Below are positions 17,399 through 26,047 of a stretch of 64,000 bases of DNA, in pieces. The position numbers were made by a program, and so were the translations under genes. The stretch spans positions 124,001 through 188,000 of the forward strand of contig NZ_QLLY01000010.1 of NCBI RefSeq assembly GCF_003259365.1, given 5' to 3'. The stretch's first letter is position 1. Every line of letters begins with the position of its first letter. The stretch comes from Streptomyces sp. PsTaAH-137 (GTDB taxonomy: Bacteria; Actinomycetota; Actinomycetes; Streptomycetales; Streptomycetaceae). The notes beneath the pieces are model-generated. The model saw nothing but the letters and a program-made list of their open reading frames with translations, was not told the DNA's origin and ran no database searches.

Positions 17399-18181
17399 AT
17401 GACGAGCGGCACCAGCAGTACGACCGAGACCAGCGGCAGCGGCGACCTCCGGCGCACCCTGGACCTGCTGTGGGGCACGGGGGACGCGCCCCGCCGCGGC
17501 CCCCGGCCCGCGCTCTCCCTGGACCGGATCGTCACCACCGCCGTCGCGGTCGCCGACGCCGAGGGCATCGCGGCCGTCTCCATGCGCCGCCTCTCGCAGG
17601 AGCTCGGCACCGGCACGATGTCCCTGTACCGGTACGTGCCGGGCAAGGCGGAGCTGCTCGATCTGATGCTGGACAAGGTGCAGACGCCTTACGAGCCGGG
17701 GGAACACCCGAACGCGCTTGGGGAGAAGGGGAGTTGGCGTGCGGCCGTCGAGACGGCGGCCCGCGAGACCCTCGCCCTCTACCAGCGCCACCCCTGGCTG
17801 CTCCAGGTCAACCAGGCCCGCCCCGTGCTCGGCCCCGGCGCCCTGGCCGGCATGGAGAAGATGCTGTCCCGCATCCGGCCGATGGGACTCTCCGACCCCG
17901 AACTGCTCTCCGTGCTCATCATGATCGACGGGTACGTCTCAGGGGCCGCCCGCACCCGGGTCCACGAGCAGGAGGCGGAGCGGACGACGGGGATGACGGA
18001 CACCGACTTCTGGGCGGCGCAGGGCCCGGCCCTGGAGGCAGCCATGGCGAGCGGGCGCTACCCCGTCATGGCATCCCTGTCGGAGGACACTTTCGGCCCC
18101 GGCTTCGACCACTTCGAGTTCGGTCTCCAGCGCCTCCTGGACGGCCTCGACGTGCTGGTCGCGGCGCGCCGTAGCGGCTAG
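17399..18181 (+). CDS. TetR-family repressor (TetR_C_1 type) of the divergent ABC exporter
   Basis: The protein has 260 residues. Residues ~38-100 form the HTH domain (LDRIVTTAVAVADAEGIAAVSMRRLSQEL, then GTGTMSLYRYVPGKAEL). The C-terminal half matches the tetracycline-repressor-type ligand domain. The position, divergent from DrrA/DrrB-like genes with two palindromes between, strongly suggests a drug-responsive local repressor. Its stop codon (TAG, 18179-18181) is one base from the stop of the convergent propeller gene. Confidence 0.92.
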   Translation: MTSGTSSTTETSGSGDLRRTLDLLWGTGDAPRRGPRPALSLDRIVTTAVAVADAEGIAAVSMRRLSQELGTGTMSLYRYVPGKAELLDLMLDKVQTPYEPGEHPNALGEKGSWRAAVETAARETLALYQRHPWLLQVNQARPVLGPGALAGMEKMLSRIRPMGLSDPELLSVLIMIDGYVSGAARTRVHEQEAERTTGMTDTDFWAAQGPALEAAMASGRYPVMASLSEDTFGPGFDHFEFGLQRLLDGLDVLVAARRSG

Positions 18182-18182
18182 C

Positions 18183-19178
18183 TCACTTCTGCTTGGGCTT
18201 GCGCACCAGCCGCCCGATCCCGATGACGGCGATCAGCACGACGGCGGCCCCCACGGCCCCGGCCTTCCCGGTGAACCCACCCCCGTCACCGCCCCCGGAA
18301 CCGTCACCGGCCGCCGAACTCCCGCCCCCGTCAGAGGAATCGGCCCCTTCGACCTCCACGGGCTCCACGGAACTGCCCTCGCCCTCGCTGCCGTAGAGCA
18401 GCGTCCTGCCGTCGAGGGTGTACGTCACCGACTCGCCCTGCGGTTGCAGCGGGACGTGCAACTGGCCCTGGCGCTTGGGCTTTCCGTCGTTCCAGGCGTA
18501 CGAGATACCGCCGAAGTAGCCGCGCACGGCAAGCTGCTTGCCGTCCGGGGAGAAGGCCGCGTCGGTCGCCCACAGGTCGATGTCGCCGATGCGGCGGAAG
18601 GTGTTGGTGGCGGCGGAGTCCAGCGTGGCCGGGCCCTCGTAGAGGCCGCCGCCGTCCTCGCCCTTCTCGATGATGTACACCCGGCCCGTCTTGGGGTGGA
18701 CCATCATCGACTCGGCGTTGCGCGGCCCGTCCGCGTACTTGACGACGTACTGGGTGGCCCGCACGGTCTGGTCGACGAGCTTCTTCGGTTCGGGCAGCTT
18801 GTAGATCCACACGTGGTCCCACTTGCCGCCGAGGTTGTCGCCGATGTCGCCAACGTAGATGTTCCCGTCGGGCCCGACCGAGATCGCCTCGACGTCACGG
18901 GGAGCGCCGACCCCGGTGAGGGTGACGCGGGCGAGCGTCTTCCCGGTGGCGCCGTCGATCGCGAAGATGTACGCACCGTCGGAACTGTCGTTGTGCGTCC
19001 AGTAGACCCCCGGGTGGGCGCGGGACGCGGCGAGGCCGCTGGACTCGGTGATCCGCGGGTCCTTGATGGTGAACCCGGAGGAGCCGACGGACGGCGAACT
19101 GTCGGCCGTGGCAGGCGCGATGGCGCCCCCGAGCACGAGGACGACCGCGGCCCCGGCCGCACCCAGATACGAACGCAT
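18183..19178 (-). CDS. Surface-anchored beta-propeller protein
   Basis: The protein has 331 residues. A signal peptide (~1-25, ending APATADS) precedes repeated propeller-like strands (GPDGNIYVGDIGDN, HPKTGRVYIIEKG, SPDGKQLAVRGYF). A Gly/Ser linker (~270-300) leads to a single membrane span and a basic tail RLVRKPKQK, so the propeller would sit outside the cell, held by a C-terminal anchor. The repeats resemble WD40 or NHL-like folds; the ligand is unknown. It converges on the tetR gene with a one-base gap. Confidence 0.8.
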   Translation of the reverse strand: MRSYLGAAGAAVVLVLGGAIAPATADSSPSVGSSGFTIKDPRITESSGLAASRAHPGVYWTHNDSSDGAYIFAIDGATGKTLARVTLTGVGAPRDVEAISVGPDGNIYVGDIGDNLGGKWDHVWIYKLPEPKKLVDQTVRATQYVVKYADGPRNAESMMVHPKTGRVYIIEKGEDGGGLYEGPATLDSAATNTFRRIGDIDLWATDAAFSPDGKQLAVRGYFGGISYAWNDGKPKRQGQLHVPLQPQGESVTYTLDGRTLLYGSEGEGSSVEPVEVEGADSSDGGGSSAAGDGSGGGDGGGFTGKAGAVGAAVVLIAVIGIGRLVRKPKQK

Positions 19179-19246
19179 GACCCCAGCTTGCCAGGCGTGT
19201 CAGGGCTCACACACACGCGGCCCGGCCGATCGACGATGATGAGCGG

Positions 19247-19951
19247 ATGCTCAGGTTCATGTTCGTCGGCGACAGCCAGACCATCGGCAGCGCCGGGGAG
19301 CACACCTGGCGGCACCGTTTCTGGTGCCACCTGCGGTCGGCCTGCGGGGACGGGACGGTCGCGGTCGTCGGACCGCGCGAGACCCTCTACGACAAGACCG
19401 CCGACGCCCCCACGTCCCTGGCGTACGCGGACCCGGGCTTCCCGCGCCGGCACCTCGCCGGCTGGGGCGAGGGCTGGCTGCACATGGCGCCGGTCGTCGC
19501 CGACGCCGTGCGCGCCTGCGGCCCGGACGTCCTCCTGGTCAACCTGGGCCTGATAGACCTCGGCTTCTACACGGACGCCGCCCAGACCGCGGCGAACATG
19601 CGCCGCTTCGTCACCGAGGCCCGCACCGCGAACCCGGCGGTCCGCATCGTCGTCCTCCCGGTCATCCCGAACATCAGGGCCGAGACGGACGCCCCCTTCG
19701 CCACCGAGGTCGCCCACTTCAACACCCTCCTCGCCAAGGCGGTCGCGGACCTCTCCGAACCCCGCTCCCCGCTCCTCCTCGCGACGGTCCCGGACACGTA
19801 CGACATCCACCACGACACCTACGACGGCACCCACCCGAACGCCTCCGGCGAACACAAACTGGCCGCCGCCTTCGCGGACGCGCTGCACCAGGCGTGGGGG
19901 GTCGGAGGGCCGTACACCGAGGACCCCGCGACGGACCGGGCACTTGCCTAG
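19247..19951 (+). CDS. SGNH/GDSL-family hydrolase
   Basis: The protein has 234 residues and no signal peptide, so it is cytoplasmic. Block I is FVGDSQT with the nucleophile Ser10; block V is D193-G-T-H196. The central NLGLIDLGF may supply the block III oxyanion residue, although the usual GxND is altered. Such enzymes are esterases, lipases or carbohydrate deacetylases; the substrate is unknown. It starts 68 bases from the divergent propeller gene and lies 29 bases before the aldo/keto reductase. Confidence 0.85.
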   Translation: MLRFMFVGDSQTIGSAGEHTWRHRFWCHLRSACGDGTVAVVGPRETLYDKTADAPTSLAYADPGFPRRHLAGWGEGWLHMAPVVADAVRACGPDVLLVNLGLIDLGFYTDAAQTAANMRRFVTEARTANPAVRIVVLPVIPNIRAETDAPFATEVAHFNTLLAKAVADLSEPRSPLLLATVPDTYDIHHDTYDGTHPNASGEHKLAAAFADALHQAWGVGGPYTEDPATDRALA

Positions 19952-19980
19952 AGCGCACTCCACGTTCTTGGCTGAGCAGC

Positions 19981-20970
19981 ATGAAGTACACGCAGCTCGG
20001 ACGCACGGGACTCAAGGTCAGCCGGCTCGTCCTCGGCACCATGAACTTCGGACCGCAGACGGACGAGGCCGACAGCCACGCCATCATGGACGCGGCCCAG
20101 GCCAGTGGCATCAACTACTTCGACACCGCCAACGTGTACGGCTGGGGTGAGAACAAGGGCCGTACCGAGGAGATCATCGGCACCTGGTTCGCGCAGGGCG
20201 GCGGCCGGCGCGACAAGACCGTCCTCGCCACCAAGGTCTACGGGAACATGGCGGGCGACGGGGACGTCTGGCCCAACCACGACCGGCTCTCCGCGGTGAA
20301 CATCCGCCGGGCCGTCGACGCCTCGCTCAAGCGGCTCCAGACCGACTACATCGACATCTACCAGTTCCACCACATCGACCGCCGGACCCCCTTCGAGGAG
20401 ATCTGGCAGGCCGTCGACGTCCTGGTCCAGCAGGGCAAGATCCTGTACGCCGGTTCGTCCAACTTCCCCGGCTACAAGATCGCCCAGGCCAACGAGACGG
20501 CCGCCCGGCACGGCCGCGTCGGCCTGGTCAGCGAGCAGTGCCTGTACAACCTCGCCGAGCGGCGCGCCGAGATGGAGGTCATCCCGGCCGCGCAGGAGTA
20601 CGGCCTCGGCGTCATCCCCTGGTCCCCGCTCCACGGCGGTCTGCTCGGCGGCGTGCTCAAGAAGGAGGCCGAGGGCAAGCGCCGCAAGGACGGCCGCAGC
20701 GCGAACGCCCTGGAGAACACCAAGGTGCGCGACCAGGTCCAGGCGTACGAGGACCTGCTCGACAAGCACGGCATCGAGCCCGGCGAGGCCGCTCTGGCCT
20801 GGCTGCTGACCCGGCCCGGCGTGACCGGCCCGATCGTCGGCCCGCGCACGCAGGAACAGCTCGACTCGGCGCTGCGCGCCGTCGAGCTGGAGCTGAGCGA
20901 GGACGTCCTGACGTCGCTGGACGAGATCTTCCCGGGCCCGGGGCCGTCGCCGGAGGCCTTCGCCTGGTAG
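19981..20970 (+). CDS. Aldo/keto reductase
   Basis: The enzyme has 329 residues and an ATG start. The catalytic tetrad is visible: D48 and Y53 in YFDTANVYGWG, K85 in LATKVYG and His in IYQFHHID (~130). The NADPH-binding end reads VTGPIVGPRTQEQLDSAL. It is closest in pattern to the YajO/Kv-beta-like AKR group that reduces aldehydes and ketones; the substrate is unknown. It may be cotranscribed with the SGNH hydrolase. Confidence 0.9.
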   Translation: MKYTQLGRTGLKVSRLVLGTMNFGPQTDEADSHAIMDAAQASGINYFDTANVYGWGENKGRTEEIIGTWFAQGGGRRDKTVLATKVYGNMAGDGDVWPNHDRLSAVNIRRAVDASLKRLQTDYIDIYQFHHIDRRTPFEEIWQAVDVLVQQGKILYAGSSNFPGYKIAQANETAARHGRVGLVSEQCLYNLAERRAEMEVIPAAQEYGLGVIPWSPLHGGLLGGVLKKEAEGKRRKDGRSANALENTKVRDQVQAYEDLLDKHGIEPGEAALAWLLTRPGVTGPIVGPRTQEQLDSALRAVELELSEDVLTSLDEIFPGPGPSPEAFAW

Positions 20971-20991
20971 GGCGAGCGGGCGGGGCGGCGG

Positions 20992-21081
20992 CTACTTTCC
21001 GACGGCCGCCGCCACCGCCACCACGACGAACATCAGCACAAGCACACCGGCCATGATCCGGTTCCGCGTCTTCGGGTCCAC
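20992..21081 (-). CDS. 29-residue single-span membrane peptide
   Basis: The frame runs from GTG at 21081 to TAG at 20992 and encodes a basic N terminus (VDPKTRNRI) followed by one hydrophobic span (MAGVLVLMFVVVAVAAAVGK). The start is ten bases after the thpR stop, so it would be the last gene of that short operon. The codon pattern (third-position G/C throughout) and the clean membrane profile support it. Similar tiny Streptomyces proteins are familiar to me, but no function is known. Confidence 0.65.
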   Translation of the reverse strand: MDPKTRNRIMAGVLVLMFVVVAVAAAVGK

Positions 21082-21090
21082 GTGCCGAGC

Positions 21091-21648
21091 CTAACGCGCG
21101 GCCGCGAGCGGCCAGCCGCCGACCTTCTCGTACCGGGGCTGCTCGCCGGGGACGCCGGACCTCGGCAGATCGCTGCGTACGAGCGTCAGCTCGCCGGCCG
21201 TCCACGGGGTTCCGGCGAAGGTGCCGAGCGCGGTGAGGTACGGCCCGAAGTCGTACGGGTCACGGGCGCGGGCCAGCGTGAGGTGCGGGCGGTACCTGCG
21301 GTGCTCGCCCTCGATCCCGGACTTCCTTCCCGCCGCCCGGGCCCGCTCCGCGAGCCGTCCCAGGGCCGCCAGGTCTCCCCGGACCCCGGCCCACAGGGCC
21401 CGGCCGCCGAACTGGCCGCCGCCGTGCAGCCCGATCGTGAACGCGCCGGTCCGCCCGGCGGCCCGGGCCAGCCGCTCCGACAGCTCCTCCACGGTGCCGT
21501 CGGGCACCTCCCCGTAGAAGGCGAGGGTGAGATGCCACCCGCCCCGCCCGGTCCACCGCACCCCGTCCCCACCCGGCAACCGATCCACGACACCCCCGAG
21601 CTCCTCGACGACCCCGGCGGGCGGCAACACAGCGGCAAAAAGTCTCAT
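21091..21648 (-). CDS. thpR: RNA 2',3'-cyclic phosphodiesterase (2H family)
   Basis: The protein has 185 residues and an ATG start. The two HxT motifs of the 2H phosphoesterase fold are H39-L-T41 and H122-L-T124, spaced as in ThpR/LigT. The family hydrolyses 2',3'-cyclic phosphate RNA ends to 2'-phosphate and shows weak 2'-5' ligase activity. It is followed by the 29-residue membrane peptide and preceded by repeat locus B. Confidence 0.92.
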   Translation of the reverse strand: MRLFAAVLPPAGVVEELGGVVDRLPGGDGVRWTGRGGWHLTLAFYGEVPDGTVEELSERLARAAGRTGAFTIGLHGGGQFGGRALWAGVRGDLAALGRLAERARAAGRKSGIEGEHRRYRPHLTLARARDPYDFGPYLTALGTFAGTPWTAGELTLVRSDLPRSGVPGEQPRYEKVGGWPLAAAR

Positions 21649-21687
21649 CCCCCCAGTCTCACGGGCACACCTAGGGCGGCGAGAGCC

Positions 21688-21800
21688 GATCGCGCAGTTC
21701 CCCGCGCCCTCGAGATGCGCACTTCGTGCGCCATCTCATCGGGGAGGCTGCGCGAAGCGCATGCCTCAGGGGCGCGGGGAACTGCGCGACCGGCCACGAC
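21688..21800. repeat. Nested palindromic repeat locus B (1 forward, 1 reverse core)
   Basis: This is the simplest complete copy: forward core 21692-21710 (one C short), a GATGCGCAC-TTC-GTGCGCCATC hairpin, a GGCTGCGCGAAGCGC hairpin, then reverse core 21768-21787. It lies between two minus-strand genes, MFS and thpR. Confidence 0.9.
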
Positions 21801-21841
21801 GAGAGGCGCGCTCGCCGGACGGACAGGCACCCGGCAGACGG

Positions 21842-23188
21842 TCAGGCCACCGCCGCCACCGGGACGGACTCGCGGGGAACGAACTGCACATGCCGCTCGC
21901 CCCGGCGCAGGTCCACCTTGAGGCGGAGGTTGGCGGCCCGGGCCAGCATCAGACCCACCAGCACCGCGGCCCCGGCACAGATCAGCCCGCCCAGCATGAA
22001 ACTGACCCGCACCCCGTACTGGTCCGCGAGCCACCCGAACAACGGCCCGCCCAGCGGCGTACCCCCGGTGAACACCATGAAGTACAGGGACATCACCCGC
22101 CCCCGCATCTCGGGATCGGTCGCCATCTGCACGGAGGAGTTGGCGGTGACGTTGGTCGTGATGCCGAGGACACCGAGGATCACGACGAGCGGCGCGAACA
22201 GCCAGACGCCGGGCGCGAACGCGGCCAGGATCTCCAGCACCCCGAACCCGATCGCGGCCCCCACGAGCACCCGCAGCCGAGCCGACCGCCGCCGCGCGGC
22301 GAGCAGCGCCCCGGCGAGCGAGCCGATCGCCATGAGCGTGTTGAACATGCCGTACTGCCCGACCCCGCCGTGGAACACGTCGTCGGCGAACGCGCTCAGC
22401 CAGATCGGGAAGTTGAACCCGAAGGTCCCCACGAACCCGACGAGCACGATCGGCCAGATCAGCTCGGGGTGCTTGGAGACGTAGTTCAGGCCCTCCTTGA
22501 GCTGCCCCTTGCCGCGCGGAGTCCGCTTGATCTCGTGCAGCTCGCCGGTGCGCATCAGCAGCAGCCCGGTGAGCGGCGCGAGGAAGGAGAGCCCGTTGGC
22601 GAGGAAGGCCCAGCCGGGCCCGACGGCGGCGGTCAGCGCGGACGCGACGGCGGGGCCGATGAGCCGGGCGGACTGGAAGTTCGCCGAGTTCAGCGAGACG
22701 GCGTTACGGACCTGGTCGGGTCCCACCAGCTCGGAGACGAAGGACTGCCGCGAGGGGTTGTCGACGACCGTGACGAGCCCGGTGAAGAAGGCGGCGGCGT
22801 AGACATGCCAGACCTGTACGTGGCCGGACAGGGTCAGGACGGCCAGGAACAGGCCCGACAGGCTCATCGCGCCCTGCGTGCAGAACAGCAGGTTGCGCCG
22901 CTTGAACCGGTCGGCGATGACTCCGCCGTACAGCCCGAAGAGCAGCATCGGCAGGAACTGCATCGCCGTGGTGACACCCACGGCGGCGGAGGAACCGGTC
23001 AGGGAGAGCACCAGCCAGTCCTGGGTGATGCGGGCCATCCAGGTGCCGGTGTTGGAGATGACGGCCCCGGTCGCGAACAGCCGGTAGTTGCGCACGCGCA
23101 GGCTGGCGAACATCGAGGGCTTGCCCCGGGAAGCGGGGAGAGTAGGGGTAGGTGCGGGGGCGGAGTCTGCTCCGGATCCCGTACTCAA
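21842..23188 (-). CDS. MFS transporter (MFS_3, EntS-like)
   Basis: The protein has 448 residues with a 12-span pattern. The TTG at 23188 is the only start that fits the frame before MFASLRVRNYRLF; GAGGAGG lies 11 bases upstream. MFS_3 features include NYRLFATGAVISNTGTWMARITQDWLVL and GGVIADRFKRR. Family members export siderophores or drugs. It follows a marR gene after 78 bases on the same strand, suggesting a MarR-controlled efflux operon. Confidence 0.88.
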   Translation of the reverse strand: MSTGSGADSAPAPTPTLPASRGKPSMFASLRVRNYRLFATGAVISNTGTWMARITQDWLVLSLTGSSAAVGVTTAMQFLPMLLFGLYGGVIADRFKRRNLLFCTQGAMSLSGLFLAVLTLSGHVQVWHVYAAAFFTGLVTVVDNPSRQSFVSELVGPDQVRNAVSLNSANFQSARLIGPAVASALTAAVGPGWAFLANGLSFLAPLTGLLLMRTGELHEIKRTPRGKGQLKEGLNYVSKHPELIWPIVLVGFVGTFGFNFPIWLSAFADDVFHGGVGQYGMFNTLMAIGSLAGALLAARRRSARLRVLVGAAIGFGVLEILAAFAPGVWLFAPLVVILGVLGITTNVTANSSVQMATDPEMRGRVMSLYFMVFTGGTPLGGPLFGWLADQYGVRVSFMLGGLICAGAAVLVGLMLARAANLRLKVDLRRGERHVQFVPRESVPVAAVA

Positions 23189-23266
23189 AGTGGGTTCGCC
23201 TCCTCGGCGGTCGGCTCAGCGACGTGGGGGGTGTCTCAGCGGCTGGTGTTCAGCGGCGGCTGACGG

Positions 23267-23704
23267 TCACAGGTGGGCCAGCTTCTCCAGGACGGGCGCG
23301 GCCTCGCGGAGCTTGGCCCACTCGTCCTCGTCCAGGCCGTCGACCAGGTTCGCCAGCCACGCGTTCCGCTTGCGGCGGGACTCCAGGAGCATCGTCTCGG
23401 CCTGCTCGGTGGACGTGACGACCTTCTGCCGGCGGTCCTCGGGATGAGGCTCCAGCCGGACCAGCCCCTTGGCCTCCAGGAGCGCGACGATGCGGGTCAT
23501 CGACGGCGGCTGCACATGCTCCTTGCGGGCCAGCTCACCCGGGGTGGCGGAGCCGCATCCGGCGAGGGTGCCGAGCACCGACATCTCGGTGGGGCTCAGC
23601 GATTCGTCGACCCGCTGGTGCTTGAGTCGGCGTGACAGGCGCATCACGGCGGAGCGCAAAGAGTTCACGGCGGCGGCATCGTCGCCATGGGAGAGGTCCG
23701 GCAT
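23267..23704 (-). CDS. MarR-family regulator
   Basis: The protein has 145 residues and an ATG start. The winged helix spans about residues 35-100 (LSPTEMSVLGTLAG ... TPGELARKEHVQPPSMTRIVALLEAKGLV, wing HPEDRRQKVV). It precedes the MFS gene and probably represses the pair. An inverted GTTAG/CTAAC pair (23709-23713 and 23732-23736) flanks the presumed promoter; a TACGCT hexamer (minus strand, 23712-23717) ends seven bases before the ATG, so the transcript is probably leaderless. Confidence 0.92.
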   Translation of the reverse strand: MPDLSHGDDAAAVNSLRSAVMRLSRRLKHQRVDESLSPTEMSVLGTLAGCGSATPGELARKEHVQPPSMTRIVALLEAKGLVRLEPHPEDRRQKVVTSTEQAETMLLESRRKRNAWLANLVDGLDEDEWAKLREAAPVLEKLAHL

Positions 23705-23708
23705 GTTC

Positions 23709-23736
23709 GTTAGCGTAACTCATTACTGTGTCTAAC
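23709..23736 (-). promoter_or_regulatory. marR promoter/operator region
   Basis: On the minus strand the -10 TACGCT (23712-23717) is seven bases from the ATG. GTTAG/CTAAC arms enclose it, and AGTTAGAC and AGTTACGC form a degenerate direct repeat, giving a plausible autoregulatory site. Confidence 0.45.
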
Positions 23737-23815
23737 TACCACCCGGGCGTACTCTCCTGCCCGTGATCCCCACCACGCATCCGCACCACGCACACGCGGG
23801 CCGGGAAACCTCAGG

Positions 23816-23831
23816 TCACTCAAACGAGTGA
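23816..23831. promoter_or_regulatory. Palindrome upstream of the small RHH gene
   Basis: TCACTC-AAAC-GAGTGA is a perfect 6-4-6 inverted repeat 54 bases before the ATG. Ribbon-helix-helix proteins are often autoregulators binding such short dyads. Confidence 0.4.
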
Positions 23832-23884
23832 GCCGCAGCCGAAAAGCGACACGCCCGGGCGCGGCGCCCCGCGACGCTGTTCGC

Positions 23885-24067
23885 ATGGGATCGACAGTGC
23901 TCAGCCTGCGGATAGACGGTGAGCTGCTCGACCGTCTCAAGGGGCATGCCGCGAAAAGGGGAATGAGCGTCCAGGACTACGTGGTCCGGACGCTCATTCG
24001 GGACGACTTCGACGAACGCTTCAAGACGTCGGTCGAGGAGACGGAGAGGTTCTACGGGGCGGCCTGA
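23885..24067 (+). CDS. Small ribbon-helix-helix protein
   Basis: The protein has 60 residues. MGSTVLSLRIDGELLDRLKGHAAKRGMSVQDYVVRTLIRDDF fits a CopG/Arc-type RHH: a short beta strand (TVLSLRID), then two helices. A longer GTG frame from 23828 would add a basic leader without a ribosome-binding site; neither start has a strong SD. No toxin gene lies beside it, so antitoxin function is doubtful and a transcription-factor role is more likely. It converges with the purine permease. Confidence 0.75.
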   Translation: MGSTVLSLRIDGELLDRLKGHAAKRGMSVQDYVVRTLIRDDFDERFKTSVEETERFYGAA

Positions 24068-24087
24068 GCCGCCCCGCAGCAGGGGGA

Positions 24088-25533
24088 TCAGGTCAGGCCG
24101 AGAGCCGGCATGAGGTAGTAGAAGGCGAACACGGCCGACACGGCGTACATCGCGACCGGCACCTCCTTGGCCCGGCCCGCGACCACCCGCAGCACGGTGA
24201 AGGCGATGAAGCCCATGCCGATGCCGTTGGTGATCGAGTACGTGAACGGCATCATCAGCATCGTGATGAAGGCCGGGATGGCGACCGTCCAGTCGTCCCA
24301 GTCGATCGCGCGGATGCCGCCCGACAGGATCAGGAAGCCCACCGCGAGCAGCGCGGGGGTGGCCGCCTGGGACGGGACCATCGTGGCGATCGGCGTGAGG
24401 AACAGCGCGACGGCGAAGAGCGCGCCGGTGACGACGTTGGCGAGACCCGTGCGGGCGCCCTCGCCGACACCGGCCGTGGACTCCACGAAGCAGGTGGTGG
24501 CGGAGGAGGACGAGGCGCCGCCGGCGGCGACCGCGATGCCGTCGATGAAGAGCACCTTGTTCATGCCCGGCATCTGACCGTTCTCGTCGGTCAGGTGCGC
24601 CTCGTCGCTGATGCCCATGATCGTGCCCATGGCGTCGAAGAAGCAGGACAGCAGCACGGTGAAGACGAAGAGGACACCGGTGAGGATGCCGACCTTCTCG
24701 AAGCCGCCGAACAGGCTGACCTTGCCGACGAGCCCGAAGTCGGGGGTGGCGACCGGGTTGCCCGGCCACTTCGGCGTGGTCAGACCCCAGGACGGGATCT
24801 TGGCGACGGCGTTGACGATCACCGCGGCGACGGTCATCACGACGATCGAGATGAGGATCGCGCCCGGCACCTTGCGGACCAGCAGCGCCAGGGTCAGCAG
24901 CACACCGAGGACGAAGATGAGGACCGGCCACCCGTTCAGGTGACCGTCGGCGCCGAGCTGGAGCGGCACGGTGGTGTGCGCGGCGTCCGGGATACGGCTC
25001 ACGAAGCCGGAGTCGACCAGACCGATCAGCATGATGAACAGGCCGATGCCGATCGCGATGCCCTTGCGCAGGCTGAGCGGCACCGCGTTCATCACGCGCT
25101 CGCGCAGGCCGGTGGCGACCAGGATCATCACCACGAAGCCCGCCAGGACGACCATGCCCATCGCGTCCGGCCACGACATGCGCGGGGCGAGCTGGAGCGC
25201 GACGACCGTGTTCACGCCGAGGCCGGCCGCCAGCGCGATCGGCACGTTGCCGATGACGCCCATGAGCAGCGTGGTGAAGGCGGCGGTCAGCGCGGTCGCG
25301 GTGACCAGCTGGCCGTTGTCGAGCTGGTGCCCGTACATGTCCTTCGCGCTGCCGAGGATGATCGGGTTCAGCACGATGATGTAGGCCATCGCGAAGAACG
25401 TGGCGAGGCCACCACGGATCTCACGGGGGACGGTCGAGCCGCGCTCGGAGATCTTGAAGTAGCGGTCGAGCCCGTTCTTGGGCTCAGGCGGCTGCTCGTT
25501 GACATCGACCGGGGCGGTGGCCGAAGTGGACAT
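24088..25533 (-). CDS. NCS2-family purine permease (AzgA/PbuG-like)
   Basis: The protein has 481 residues, 13-14 membrane segments and an ATG start with GAGG seven bases upstream. The N terminus (GLDRYFKISERGSTVPREIRGGLATFFAMAYI) and the NPIILGSAKD region are typical of the AzgA branch of NCS2, which takes up adenine, guanine or hypoxanthine by proton symport. It is monocistronic. I looked for a purine riboswitch upstream and saw none. Confidence 0.9.
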   Translation of the reverse strand: MSTSATAPVDVNEQPPEPKNGLDRYFKISERGSTVPREIRGGLATFFAMAYIIVLNPIILGSAKDMYGHQLDNGQLVTATALTAAFTTLLMGVIGNVPIALAAGLGVNTVVALQLAPRMSWPDAMGMVVLAGFVVMILVATGLRERVMNAVPLSLRKGIAIGIGLFIMLIGLVDSGFVSRIPDAAHTTVPLQLGADGHLNGWPVLIFVLGVLLTLALLVRKVPGAILISIVVMTVAAVIVNAVAKIPSWGLTTPKWPGNPVATPDFGLVGKVSLFGGFEKVGILTGVLFVFTVLLSCFFDAMGTIMGISDEAHLTDENGQMPGMNKVLFIDGIAVAAGGASSSSATTCFVESTAGVGEGARTGLANVVTGALFAVALFLTPIATMVPSQAATPALLAVGFLILSGGIRAIDWDDWTVAIPAFITMLMMPFTYSITNGIGMGFIAFTVLRVVAGRAKEVPVAMYAVSAVFAFYYLMPALGLT

Positions 25534-25558
25534 GGTTGACCTCAGCGATTTTCAGCGG

Positions 25559-25571
25559 TGCCCAGTGGGCA
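25559..25571. promoter_or_regulatory. Palindromes in the permease/DUF2530 divergent gap
   Basis: TGCCCA-G-TGGGCA (25559-25571) lies 26 bases upstream of the permease start on the minus strand. A second perfect palindrome, TTCGTACGAA, is at 25636-25645. Either could be a regulator site in the 236-base divergent region; the binding protein is unknown. Confidence 0.35.
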
Positions 25572-25757
25572 GGATGTGATCAAGTCTGGTCTACGCGTGG
25601 CCACCAGTGGGGTTCCCCGTTGCTCCCATTGGTGTTTCGTACGAACAGAAGTAGCCATTCTTAGGCGGTTTCAGTATGAACATATGAGCCGGAAATCGCT
25701 ATCTCCGCGCGTAGACCCATGGGGGACGGGGGCTGCGAGGGGTTTCGGAGGTGTCGT

Positions 25758-25763
25758 TAAGCT
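25758..25763 (+). promoter_or_regulatory. -10 hexamer TAAGCT for a leaderless DUF2530 transcript
   Basis: TAAGCT ends six bases before the ATG at 25770 with no SD sequence between them. Confidence 0.5.
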
Positions 25764-25769
25764 GTGCTC

Positions 25770-26027
25770 ATGGCGAAGTGGACACCCGAGCACGAGGCGC
25801 CGGAGCCCCTGGAGGGCCCGATCGTCGCCACCATCACCGGCGGCACGATCCTGTGGTTCGTCCTCTTCCTGGTCCAGCTGCCGTTCTACGGCTGGTTCGA
25901 CGATCACGGGCACACGTGGTGGGTCTGGACGTGCCTGGCCGGGGCCGGCCTGGGCCTGATCGGCATCTGGTACGTACGCGGCCGCGACGCCGCACTGAAG
26001 CGCGCAGCCGCCACCGTCTCCGACTGA
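25770..26027 (+). CDS. DUF2530 membrane protein
   Basis: The protein has 85 residues. The N terminus MAKWTPEHEAPEPLEGPIVAT leads into two hydrophobic spans (~25-42 and ~52-70) separated by YGWFDDHGHTWW, ending in a basic tail. It matches the actinobacterial DUF2530 family; function unknown. ATG at 25770 is preferred over a GTG six bases upstream because of the leaderless -10 spacing. Repeat locus C follows. Confidence 0.88.
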   Translation: MAKWTPEHEAPEPLEGPIVATITGGTILWFVLFLVQLPFYGWFDDHGHTWWVWTCLAGAGLGLIGIWYVRGRDAALKRAAATVSD

Positions 26028-26047
26028 CACCGGGCAGCTCTCCACCC

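Noticed and set aside
23885..24067. Toxin-antitoxin system from the RHH protein
   Set aside because: No small toxin frame is next to it; the following gene is a convergent purine permease.
25534..25769. Purine riboswitch upstream of the NCS2 permease
   Set aside because: I looked for the conserved three-way junction sequences and found none; the only structure is two short palindromes.
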